A DNA stretch of 29,913 nt from Chloroflexota bacterium (GTDB lineage Bacteria; Chloroflexota; Anaerolineae; Anaerolineales; UBA4823), in the NCBI GenBank assembly GCA_012798185.1, contig JAAZNS010000186.1:1-29913 (forward strand), given 5' to 3'. The position numbers were made by a program, and so were the translations under genes. Numbering within the stretch: position 1 is the first letter of the stretch; each line of letters starts with the position of its first letter. Shown here piece by piece: positions 7,044-14,756 of this stretch. The notes below the pieces were generated by a model. That model saw nothing but the letters and a program-made list of their open reading frames with translations. It was not told the origin of the DNA and did no database searches.

Positions 7044-7450
7044 GGCATTACCCCCAATTCTGCTATCACCTCTTCCAGCGCCTGGGTAATGGCGCCTGCC
7101 AGTTCGGAAGGCGCTTCTGCCAGCTTCTTCTGGGCTGCCACCATTTGCGTCAGGCGGGTGCAGGCATTACCAATAGTGTTCACGAATGCCAGGGCTTCTT
7201 TGACATCATCTCGTTCCAGGGCATATTCAAATGCCCGGCGGATGATCACCCGCAACAGGATGATCTCCTCAGTAACGCCAGTATCCTGAAGCCGGCACAG
7301 ATCTTCCAATTCAGTGCGAGTAAAACCACGCCGGTAAAACGACGGAATGTCATTTTTATGGTCAGTATGGTAGGAGCAGGTCCGAGACCTGCCTCCTCTA
7401 CCAGCCCCACCAATACCATCCACGTTATTGTCGGGTAATTGGGTATCCAC
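7040..7450 (-). CDS. Putative small packaging protein (terminase small subunit candidate)
   Basis: A 136-residue protein starting at GTG 7450, chosen because AGGAGGAG lies a few bases upstream. The core from about residue 34 (IPSFYRRGFTRTELEDLCRL) is helix-rich, with a long helix EEIILLRVIIRRAFEYALERDDV. This looks like DNA-binding or oligomerising small terminase-type proteins, and the position two genes before the large subunit agrees, but I cannot show homology. The first 33 residues look foreign: they are encoded by a heptad-like piece (7428-7447) and by an inverted repeat at 7369-7402, read in frame as a Gly/Arg-rich stretch. The stop overlaps the next start by four bases. The N-terminal extension is therefore probably a repeat insertion between the original start signal and the folded domain. 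Confidence 0.65.
   Translation of the reverse strand: MDTQLPDNNVDGIGGAGRGGRSRTCSYHTDHKNDIPSFYRRGFTRTELEDLCRLQDTGVTEEIILLRVIIRRAFEYALERDDVKEALAFVNTIGNACTRLTQMVAAQKKLAEAPSELAGAITQALEEVIAELGVMP
7369..7402. repeat. Palindromic repeat inserted in frame in the 136-residue gene
   Basis: The core CAGGTC at 7377-7382 and GACCTG at 7386-7391 are separated by CGA and flanked by further complementary sequence (GGTAGGAG on one side, CCTCCTCTACC on the other). It resembles REP-type dispersed palindromes and is translated as residues 17-28. Confidence 0.7.
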
Positions 7451-7461
7451 GAACTCCTCCT

Positions 7462-7776
7462 CTAGTCATGCGGAGTCAACCGGTGGGTGGCTTGATTTGC
7501 CATCGCCGCCAGGAGCAAAGCCTGGAGCAATCCCATCACCCCCTGCTGGTCGCAGGAAAGCTCCAAGCCATAGCCCGTCCCCCATCCGGCGCACGACAGC
7601 CCGAACGAACCGGCGGCAACCAGCGCTAACAAACCCAGCATCACCAGACGCTTGCGTGTGCCTTGGTCGTTTTGGGCTGCGCCCAGGCTGGCGTACCAAT
7701 CCGAAAGCCCGGGGACGTATGAGAAAAGCAGGGAAAGCAGTGCCCCTGCTATAGCTGCTAACATTTCTGCCGACAT
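7462..7776 (-). CDS. Small membrane protein, holin-like
   Basis: A 104-residue protein with three likely membrane helices: about 4-22 (EMLAAIAGALLSLLFSYV), 43-62 (RLVMLGLLALVAAGSFGLS) and 78-95 (QGVMGLLQALLLAAMANQA). It ends in a short polar tail. The ATG at 7776 is preceded by a near-perfect ribosome binding site (AAGGAGGTGATC), the strongest in the module. A charged cytoplasmic loop (NDQGTRKR) lies between helices one and two. Size, topology and co-direction with an M23 peptidase that lacks a signal peptide make a holin plausible. Holin families are too diverse to assign from sequence alone, and any small phage membrane protein would look similar. It is the first gene of the module after the candidate promoter at 7934-7962. 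Confidence 0.7.
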   Translation of the reverse strand: MSAEMLAAIAGALLSLLFSYVPGLSDWYASLGAAQNDQGTRKRLVMLGLLALVAAGSFGLSCAGWGTGYGLELSCDQQGVMGLLQALLLAAMANQATHRLTPHD

Positions 7777-7835
7777 AAGATCACCTCCTTGAGAATAAAA
7801 TAACCCGCCTGATATGCCCCCTGAGCCAACCCGCT

Positions 7836-7854
7836 CCCTTAGCCTTTCGAAGGG
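7836..7854. repeat. Short dispersed palindrome (CCCTT...AAGGG type)
   Basis: CCCTTAGCCTTTCGAAGGG has ends CCCTT and AAGGG that pair. It resembles a widespread bacterial dispersed repeat (translated as SLSLSKG) and lies in the gene-free stretch 7777-8093. Confidence 0.55.
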
Positions 7855-7933
7855 TACCCTGGTTTTGACATCCCTAATACATTCGGGGCAGGAGCTCAGC
7901 CACTGGCGTGCAGCTATTCATGTGTGCCGCCAT

Positions 7934-7962
7934 AAAATAGCACATTTGTTCTATATATTCAA
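7934..7962 (-). promoter_or_regulatory. Candidate sigma-70 promoter of the phage module
   Basis: On the minus strand TTGAAT (7957-7962) is followed after 17 bases by TATTTT (7934-7939), four of six matches to each consensus. It lies downstream of the terminator of the glycosyltransferase gene and about 160 bases before the holin-like gene. In the gap 7777-8093 I see otherwise only the short palindrome at 7836 and the terminator at 7980. Confidence 0.4.
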
Positions 7963-7979
7963 GGGGTTTAAAACAAAAT

Positions 7980-8001
7980 CCCCCGCGGTTAATCACGGGG
8001 G
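7980..8001 (-). terminator. Rho-independent terminator after the glycosyltransferase gene
   Basis: A CCCCCG/CGGGGG stem with a ten-base loop is followed on the minus strand by ATTTTGTTTT. It lies about 90 bases downstream of the stop at 8094 and would separate that gene from the phage module. Confidence 0.75.
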
Positions 8002-8093
8002 AGAGGAGCGATATTTTACACTTCCAATGCAATTGAAACAATCCATTAAACCGCTAATTCCAGCGCAATCACTGAAATCAAATAAACAGCTGT

Positions 8094-9413
8094 TCAATTA
8101 CGTCCGTCATCTGCCTCATCCGCCACTAAAATTGGTTTGCTTTCATCTCTGACCATAAAACTGATGCAAAAAATGATCATCAAATAGCCTAAATAATTCC
8201 CCAGAAAAGCACGCGCGAAAAAGAAAACTATTCCGGTTAGGATAGAATAATTTAATAGCATTCTCTTTAGAGTGTTCGATCTTATTTGTTGATAAAGCAA
8301 TACAGGTATCGCCAACAGGCTCAGCGAAAGTTGAACAATAAAAAACGGGAAATCGGCAAGCGAATTAGATAATAGCCTCAATTTTAGTAAAAGCATACTG
8401 AAGCCCATCCCGGAAATAGCGCAATTCTCGGCGTTCATCCCGGATTGAAACCCAATCACATCTCCCAAAAATGCTTTGCTATCAGCGATAATCCAGGGCA
8501 GCACAAGAATTCCTAAAACACAAGCAAAAACGATAATTGATTTGAAAATAAATAATTTCATTTCTTTCCAGGAACCGTTCCCGAAAAGATACAATAAGAA
8601 AAAGGGAACAAGAAACCAGGCAAATGGTTTTGTTGCACACCCGATTGCCAGGAAAAATGTCGAAAGGGTGAGACGGTTTTTTTGTAAGCAGAGAATGGAA
8701 AGGATAATCCACAATAAAACGAGAATATCATTCCTGCCTTGAATGATGAAATAAACAAAAAATGGATTTAATCCGATAATACTCACCGCAATCGATCGAT
8801 CGTCGTTATTTTTGATCAATCGAAAAATCAATCCAATCACTAAAATAAAACACAGTAAATATACAATCCTGTGGTCAAACCATCCCAAGATTGGTTCCAA
8901 CCAAATTTGAATCGTTAAAGGGAAAATGAATGTAAAAGGTAAATATGAGTAATAATCAAAAGCGGCATGAATACCCGGTGGATATGGAAAATCTTTTAAT
9001 GGTGTGTTCAAATAGTTTTCTACATAAGGATTTTTCCCCTCGAGAAAGAATTTTGTTGCAGATTCGTTTTGAACCACGCCATCATGCACAAATTTATACG
9101 GCGCTGAATTTAACCTGAGGATGATAAATAAAATTGCCGGGATAATAACAACAAGGAAAATGGAGATAAGAAGCAGACTATGTTTTGCGAGTATTATAGA
9201 ATCGGAATTTTTTTGAGTGGCAAATAACCAAACACAAACATATAGAAAAATGATGGCAATTAATAATGGCTTCGTAATTCGATATGCCGGGAAAAAATTC
9301 ACCAACGCTTGCGTTAAAGTGTTGTATAGAGAGACCAACACGAAAACAATAAATAAAACCAAATCAATGATTTTCTTGTATTCTATTTTAAATATCGCCG
9401 TTGGCTTTTTCAT
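8094..9413 (-). CDS. GT-C-type membrane glycosyltransferase (GT87/mannosyltransferase-like)
   Basis: A 439-residue protein with about ten to twelve membrane helices. The extracytoplasmic segment at 110-134 (HDGVVQNESATKFFLEGKNP and following YVENY) matches the Asp-containing loop and the NPY motif of GT-C enzymes that use polyprenyl-phosphate sugars. GRNDILVLLW (226-235) and TKPFAWFLVPF also fit the GT87-like group. The enzyme would add a sugar, often mannose, to a lipid or cell-surface glycan on the outer face of the membrane. Acceptor and donor cannot be read. The gene is much richer in A and T than its neighbours and stands alone between a terminator and a divergent kinase gene, so recent transfer is possible. 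The start ATG at 9413 has only a weak ribosome binding site. Confidence 0.75.
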   Translation of the reverse strand: MKKPTAIFKIEYKKIIDLVLFIVFVLVSLYNTLTQALVNFFPAYRITKPLLIAIIFLYVCVWLFATQKNSDSIILAKHSLLLISIFLVVIIPAILFIILRLNSAPYKFVHDGVVQNESATKFFLEGKNPYVENYLNTPLKDFPYPPGIHAAFDYYSYLPFTFIFPLTIQIWLEPILGWFDHRIVYLLCFILVIGLIFRLIKNNDDRSIAVSIIGLNPFFVYFIIQGRNDILVLLWIILSILCLQKNRLTLSTFFLAIGCATKPFAWFLVPFFLLYLFGNGSWKEMKLFIFKSIIVFACVLGILVLPWIIADSKAFLGDVIGFQSGMNAENCAISGMGFSMLLLKLRLLSNSLADFPFFIVQLSLSLLAIPVLLYQQIRSNTLKRMLLNYSILTGIVFFFARAFLGNYLGYLMIIFCISFMVRDESKPILVADEADDGRN

Positions 9414-9709
9414 CTAATTTCTATAAATCATATATTCCATGAATGATAAATTTTCCCTCAAAGCCAGTATAAATCAACTTTTCTCCCATTACAAGCCGTT
9501 GGATTGCTGATTACACTGCTAAATATAATTATGCAGCATTCTGCGTAATCTGTGAAATCATAAAATCAGCGGTTCAATTCCTCCACATCCCACATGAGAA
9601 AAAACTTACGATATTACAAGGTTGACCTCTCTTTCGTTGCATTCCCGGCAATCTTGAAGTATAAGTGTCATCGGGAGCTTTGTATCATTTTATAAGTATA
9701 GGATAACGA
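9414..9709. other. Divergent intergenic region
   Basis: This 296-base, AT-rich gap separates the divergent glycosyltransferase and kinase genes and must carry both promoters. I find no good -35/-10 pair. TATAAG at 9691-9696 could be a -10 box for the kinase. No repeat or RNA gene was seen. Confidence 0.4.
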
Positions 9710-12700
9710 GTGGACAATCGCTATACCGCGGCATTACAAAGGCAACTGGAAGAGCTAAGGATCCTCCATGCAGCCGCGAGTGCTTGCGTGGAAGCCAAGA
9801 ATGAAGGGGAGTTACTTAAACACATCTCAGACCTGATAGGAGAACAATTATTCCCGGAAGAGTTTGGGGTTTTGATGCTGGATGAACGCCTTGGTGGATT
9901 ACGTTTACACAGTTCTTACCGCGGAGTACCCAATAACTTGCAAGATGTCGTCATTCCACTGGGTAAAGGCATCACCGGGCGGGTGGCGCAAACCGGGCAA
10001 CCCTTACGCATAGCCGACGTATCACAAGAAGCGGATTTTATTATTTTATATAAAACTGTTTCCCCCCGTTCTGAATTGTGTGTTCCAATCAAATTAGGGG
10101 AGCAAGTTATCGGCGTGTTCAATGCCCAAAGTATGAAATATGATGCATACACCGAAGCCGATCAACAATTACTGACCACCGTCGCCGGCCAGGTCGCCAT
10201 AGCTATCGATCGCTTACGAACCGGTTCCGCCGAACGGCAACGCTCACAACAACTGACCACCATCTATCAAGCCAGCCAGGAAATTGCTGCTAGCCTGGAT
10301 CTCAACCAAATCTATACCGCCACCCACCGAGCCGTCTCTCAGATCATGCCGGCGGATGTTTTTTTTATTGGCTTAGCCGATGAAGCGACCCGCGCTGTTG
10401 AAGTGGTTTACTTCTGGGATAAAGAGGGATATCCCGGCTTCTCTCATTTTCCTCCCGCTCAGGGAATTTCTGCCCAAGTGATTACCAGCGGGCTGCCGGT
10501 ATTAATCAATAACCTAAAAGAAGCATCAGCACCAGTTTTTTTTATCGGTCCGCCGCCTCATGTTCGTTCTGCAGTAATGGTGCCGGTACAGCAGGGTGGT
10601 AAAGTGATCGGCGTGCTCTCCGCCCAATGTTACGAAGCATATACTTACACCGAAGAAGACCAACGCACACTCAGCCTGTTAGCCAATCAAACCGGCATCG
10701 CCATCGAAAATGCCCGTTTATTTGGTGAAACTCAGCGCCGACTCCAGGAGGTAACGCTGCTAAGCCGGGTCATTTCGCAAACCGCCTCCTCAGAAGATTT
10801 ACCCTCGGCGTTGAATCACATTTGCGCTGATGTTGCCAATTTTTTTAATGCTCCCCAAGCTGCTTTTGCATTACTGAATGCTGAGGGAACTCAAGCAGAG
10901 GTCGTAGCTGAATACTGTGCAGAAGGGCGTCCCTCAGCGCTAGGCGAAAACATTCCAGTTAAAAATAACCTCTCCATGGAATTTATCCTAGAGCAGAAAA
11001 AACCTCTGGCGATCTCCGATGCTCAGCACGATCCCCTGCTAGCTTCGATCAAAGACCTGATGCAGCGGCGCGGTGTGGTCTCTATATTAATTGTGCCCAT
11101 TCTAATCAGCGGGGAAGTGGTGGGAACGTTGGGCATTGATCTTTTATATCCCCATGATTTCAATCAAAATGAACTCTCGCTGGTGCAAAATGTAGCCAAC
11201 CAGATGGGGCAAGCCCTCGACCGGTTGCGTTTATTCATTGCCGCCCGCGAGCATGCCGGCAGGATGGCACGCCTGGCACAAATCAGTGCCGATATGAACC
11301 GTTCCTTCACGGTGGATGAGGTACTGGAAAGCATCGGAAAAGGAGTGATAGAACTCAACGAAGCACAATGCGCCGTCATTTATGCCGAAGATACTGAAGG
11401 CAGCCCCCATTGTCTCTGGTCGTATGGGCTGCCAAATTCTTATATCGAAAAAAGCATCCTGCAATGGCAGAAACCTTTCATCAAAAAGATCCACCGCCGT
11501 TTGGAACCCTATCTGGTTTTTGATACATGGCATTGGGAAGCGCCCAAAGATTTAAAATCCCTGTTAGCTTCTGAGGGCATCCAGTCAGCAGGTTTTTGGC
11601 CTCTGCTTTACGAAGGACAGGGGTTAGCGGTCATTAGCTGTTATTACAAAACGCCTCACATCTGGCTGGAACCTCAACAGGAAGCCATGCGCACCTTTAC
11701 CCGCCAGGCGGCGGCTGCGCTTCAAAATGCTCACCTTTTCGAAGAGGCGCGCCGCCGCGCTTTACAGCAAGAAGCATTGAATGCAATCATTGCTTCTACT
11801 TCTTCTGCACCAAATGTCTCTTCCTTGCTGCATACCACATTAGAACTAATGCTGGGCGCCCTTAATTTAGAAAGCAACGCAATCTGGACGGAGAATGCCG
11901 TATGCGCCCGTAATCTAGATGAAGAGAAAGTCAATGACAAGTTACGTGAATTAATGGGAGACGACCGTTTTTATCCCGATCAGATGTATATCATCGAAGA
12001 TTGGCAGGGCATCGATTCCAACAACCTCCTGATCAAAATGAAAGAATCAGCCCTGCAATCGGGTATCTATGCCTCACTGATCATACCGCTCATTATCGAG
12101 GGCAGGCATATTGGAGGGATGGTGCTGAATTCCAACCAACCCAGATTTTGGCGGCCAGAAGAGATCGCCCTGGCAGGTGCCGTAGGCAGGCAATTGGGCA
12201 CTTCAGTAGAACGTCTGGCATTATTGGAGCGTACCCGCGAGCAAGCCCGCCAGGTTCAGCAGATTATCGATACAGTCCCCGAGGGTGTGATCCTGCTAGA
12301 TGGCGAGGGGCGCATTCAGCTGGCAAACCCGGTCGCTCGCAGCCACCTGGAAGAACTCACCGGTTATAGTGAAATTGGCAGCCCCCTGACTTTCCTGGGC
12401 GAAACATCCCTGCAAGAGCTGCTGACCAGGAAAAATCAATGGATCGAAATAAGATCCCAAGCGATAATCCCCCGGATTTTTGAGGTCATTGCCCAATCCT
12501 TGGATTCGTCGATTCAAAATGGGTATTGGGTTTTAGTCGTGCGCGATATTACATTGGAGCGAGAGAACCAGAAACGCATCCAAATGCAGGAACGCCTGGC
12601 AACAGTGGGGCAGCTGGCAGCCGGAATTGCCCATGATTTCAACAACATCATGGCAGCTATTGTTGTTTATACTGATCTTTTGATGATGGAAACCAACCTT

Positions 12701-13720
12701 TCGCAGGGTGGTCAAGAACGTCTGGTTATCATTCAAAAACAAATTCAACGCGCTGCCAGTTTAATCCGCCAGATATTGGATTTCAGTCGCCGTTCTGTTA
12801 TGGAACAAAGCACTTTAGATTTGCTGCCGTTTATTAAAGAATTGGAGAAGCTCTTAGGGCGAGTTTTACCAGAAAATATTCATGTGCAGCTTAATTTCCG
12901 GGAAGGAGAATATCTCCTCAGGGCAGATCCGGCGCGCCTTCAACAAGTCTTTATTAATCTGGCACTCAATGCCCGGGATGCCATGCCCAATGGTGGTGAC
13001 CTGCGCTTCAGGATCGAACATGTTTATATCGAATCGAATGATTTTCAACCTCTTGCTGATTTATCCCCCGGCGAATGGATACGGGTAGAAATCACCGATA
13101 CCGGCAAGGGCATCGACCCTGCAGATCTGCCTCATATCTTTGAGCCCTTTTTCACCACCAAGCCAGTGGGGCAAGGCACCGGTTTAGGCTTAGCACAAGT
13201 TTACGGCATTATCAAGCAGCACGGCGGTACTATCGATGTTCAAAGCCACCCCGGTGAGGGAGCTCAATTCACTGTCTATCTGCCCGCATTGCAAATCCAC
13301 GATAATGCTGTTTCGACAGAAATGCGCACCTCGCTAAAGGCGCCCGGAAAAGGTGAAAAAATCCTTCTGGTGGAGGATGATCCCACAGCACGGCAGGCTT
13401 TACAGGTGGTATTGAACACCTTGAATTTTCAACCGGTCGTCGCTGCTAATGGCGAGGAAGCCCTTCAGGTTTTAAACAACCAGCCAGACGCTATCAAACT
13501 TATCATCAGCGATTTAGTTATGCCGGTTATGGGGGGTGTGGAGCTTTATCGCCATCTAAAAAATCAAACGCCTCGACCCAAATTTTTATTTATCACCGGA
13601 CATCCCCTTGAAGGCGAAAACCAATCTTTATTGGAGATCGGACGTGTTCATTGGCTGCAAAAGCCATTTTCGATCCAGGAATTCTCGCATGCAATACAAC
13701 AATTAATTGAGGATACTTAA
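9710..13720 (+). CDS. Cytoplasmic multi-GAF hybrid histidine kinase
   Basis: A 1336-residue soluble signalling protein. In order: GAF1 (about 30-168), GAF2 (195-336), GAF3 (362-508), GAF4 (525-675), GAF5 (700-840), a PAS-like domain (846-955), a HisKA domain with phospho-acceptor His975 in GIAHDFNN, a HATPase domain (about 1070-1195; N box NLALNARDAMP, G boxes DTGKGI and GQGTGLGL), and a C-terminal receiver (1217-1335) with phospho-acceptor Asp1268 in ISDLVMP and the conserved Lys in LQKPF. No membrane segment or signal peptide is seen. The GAF domains would bind small ligands or chromophores; none has a clear bilin-binding Cys that I can point to. The GTG start at 9710 has AGGA six bases upstream. 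Having its own receiver, it would pass phosphate on through a phosphotransfer protein or act by intramolecular control. No partner regulator is adjacent. Confidence 0.95.
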   Translation: MDNRYTAALQRQLEELRILHAAASACVEAKNEGELLKHISDLIGEQLFPEEFGVLMLDERLGGLRLHSSYRGVPNNLQDVVIPLGKGITGRVAQTGQPLRIADVSQEADFIILYKTVSPRSELCVPIKLGEQVIGVFNAQSMKYDAYTEADQQLLTTVAGQVAIAIDRLRTGSAERQRSQQLTTIYQASQEIAASLDLNQIYTATHRAVSQIMPADVFFIGLADEATRAVEVVYFWDKEGYPGFSHFPPAQGISAQVITSGLPVLINNLKEASAPVFFIGPPPHVRSAVMVPVQQGGKVIGVLSAQCYEAYTYTEEDQRTLSLLANQTGIAIENARLFGETQRRLQEVTLLSRVISQTASSEDLPSALNHICADVANFFNAPQAAFALLNAEGTQAEVVAEYCAEGRPSALGENIPVKNNLSMEFILEQKKPLAISDAQHDPLLASIKDLMQRRGVVSILIVPILISGEVVGTLGIDLLYPHDFNQNELSLVQNVANQMGQALDRLRLFIAAREHAGRMARLAQISADMNRSFTVDEVLESIGKGVIELNEAQCAVIYAEDTEGSPHCLWSYGLPNSYIEKSILQWQKPFIKKIHRRLEPYLVFDTWHWEAPKDLKSLLASEGIQSAGFWPLLYEGQGLAVISCYYKTPHIWLEPQQEAMRTFTRQAAAALQNAHLFEEARRRALQQEALNAIIASTSSAPNVSSLLHTTLELMLGALNLESNAIWTENAVCARNLDEEKVNDKLRELMGDDRFYPDQMYIIEDWQGIDSNNLLIKMKESALQSGIYASLIIPLIIEGRHIGGMVLNSNQPRFWRPEEIALAGAVGRQLGTSVERLALLERTREQARQVQQIIDTVPEGVILLDGEGRIQLANPVARSHLEELTGYSEIGSPLTFLGETSLQELLTRKNQWIEIRSQAIIPRIFEVIAQSLDSSIQNGYWVLVVRDITLERENQKRIQMQERLATVGQLAAGIAHDFNNIMAAIVVYTDLLMMETNLSQGGQERLVIIQKQIQRAASLIRQILDFSRRSVMEQSTLDLLPFIKELEKLLGRVLPENIHVQLNFREGEYLLRADPARLQQVFINLALNARDAMPNGGDLRFRIEHVYIESNDFQPLADLSPGEWIRVEITDTGKGIDPADLPHIFEPFFTTKPVGQGTGLGLAQVYGIIKQHGGTIDVQSHPGEGAQFTVYLPALQIHDNAVSTEMRTSLKAPGKGEKILLVEDDPTARQALQVVLNTLNFQPVVAANGEEALQVLNNQPDAIKLIISDLVMPVMGGVELYRHLKNQTPRPKFLFITGHPLEGENQSLLEIGRVHWLQKPFSIQEFSHAIQQLIEDT

Positions 13721-13776
13721 TCACCTATTGACTACTTGATTTCCAATTTCCCTACCTCCTCCTCCCTCCTCATTTT
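13721..13776. repeat. Degenerate heptad array after the kinase gene
   Basis: Eight 7-base units begin directly after the kinase stop codon, including TCCAATT and TCCCTAC at 13742-13755, then CTCCTCC and TCCCTCC. The period matches that of the arrays in the phage module, although the base content is pyrimidine-rich. Confidence 0.6.
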
Positions 13777-14191
13777 TATCAAAAGTTTTATATCTGCTCA
13801 TACGATGGTGGCAAAGCCCCAGGGTTTTTGGAAAAATACGTTGTCAACGCTCTCACATAAATTTATGAGCACCTTTCAATATTACAATGTTTCAAATTAG
13901 CAGTATTACTTCATATTAAGACGATGCTATAATCTTTATAAGATAAAAACTATTGATACTGCTCAGGTTATGGTAAAAATCGTGAATTTGAGGTATCAAA
14001 TTCGGAAACTCTCTCAAGCCGGCTGAGCGATCATAAATTATCCAAAATTTACACTTGAAATTCAATTCAACACGCCTTGCCTGTGAGACATAAAAACCCA
14101 TAAAAAAGATTTAACATTCCAGCAATTATTATTGATAAAACCAGAATGTTAGTAACAATATTAAACGTTTTCCGTTTATATAGGTGAGTGA
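13777..14191. other. Intergenic region upstream of the sigma-factor operon
   Basis: About 415 AT-rich bases with no gene. TATAAT at 13928-13933 could be a -10 box, with TTACTT 16 bases before it as a weak -35 box. That would leave a leader of about 250 bases. No clear hairpin terminator for the kinase gene was found, and no RNA gene was recognised. Confidence 0.4.
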
Positions 14192-14755
14192 ATGCCAGAC
14201 TGGCAAAATCTTGATGATAAACAGCTGGTCCAATTCGCTCGCCAGGGTGATGTCCAGGCTTATGGTGAGATTTATAACCGTTACGTGTTAAAAATTCACC
14301 GGTATATTTTTGCGCACCTGGATAACGAACATGATGCAGAGGACCTGACCGAAGAAGTATTTTTTCGTGTCTGGAAAGCTTTGCCCAATTATGAAGAAAA
14401 AGGAGTCCCTTTTAATGCATTATTGTTTCAGGTGGCGCGTAACGGTCTTATCGATTTATACCGCCGTTCCGCGCAATCTAAACAACTCATTTCGATTGAC
14501 GATGTAAGCATTCCCGATAGTGTTTTAGACCCAAGCGAAATCATTGTCAAAAAAACTCGCCATAGAGAGTTAAGACAGGCGATGAAAGGATTGCGTGAGG
14601 ATTACCAAACGGTGTTGGCGCTACGCTTTTTAAGCGGATTATCCCCAGAAGAAACCGCCCAGGCTATGGGCAGGTCGCAAGGCGCTGTGCGGGTTTTACA
14701 GCATCGAGCACTGGCAGCTCTGAGAGAAGCGATGAGCGGAATTCAAGTTAAATAA
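14192..14755 (+). CDS. ECF-type RNA polymerase sigma factor
   Basis: A 187-residue sigma-70 family protein of the extracytoplasmic-function group, with only regions 2 and 4. Region 2 spans about 22-95 (AYGEIYNRYVLKIHRYIF, then AEDLTEEVFFRVWKALP), which binds core enzyme and the -10 element. Region 4 spans about 130-182, with the helix-turn-helix at LSPEETAQAMGRSQGAVRVL that reads the -35 element. AGGTGAG precedes the ATG by a few bases. The next gene, a membrane protein that starts one base after this stop, is a probable anti-sigma factor. The unit would therefore respond to an envelope signal. The target promoters cannot be read from this window; such factors often control their own operon. 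Confidence 0.93.
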   Translation: MPDWQNLDDKQLVQFARQGDVQAYGEIYNRYVLKIHRYIFAHLDNEHDAEDLTEEVFFRVWKALPNYEEKGVPFNALLFQVARNGLIDLYRRSAQSKQLISIDDVSIPDSVLDPSEIIVKKTRHRELRQAMKGLREDYQTVLALRFLSGLSPEETAQAMGRSQGAVRVLQHRALAALREAMSGIQVK

Positions 14756-14756
14756 T

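Noticed and set aside
7777..8093. Phage attachment site or tRNA at the module border
   Set aside because: No tRNA-like cloverleaf and no repeat matching the other visible end; the left border is outside the window.
7814..8152. 112-codon plus-strand frame
   Set aside because: It contains a dispersed palindrome (translated as SLSLSKG), the promoter and terminator of minus-strand genes, and the end of the glycosyltransferase gene; nothing protein-like is seen.
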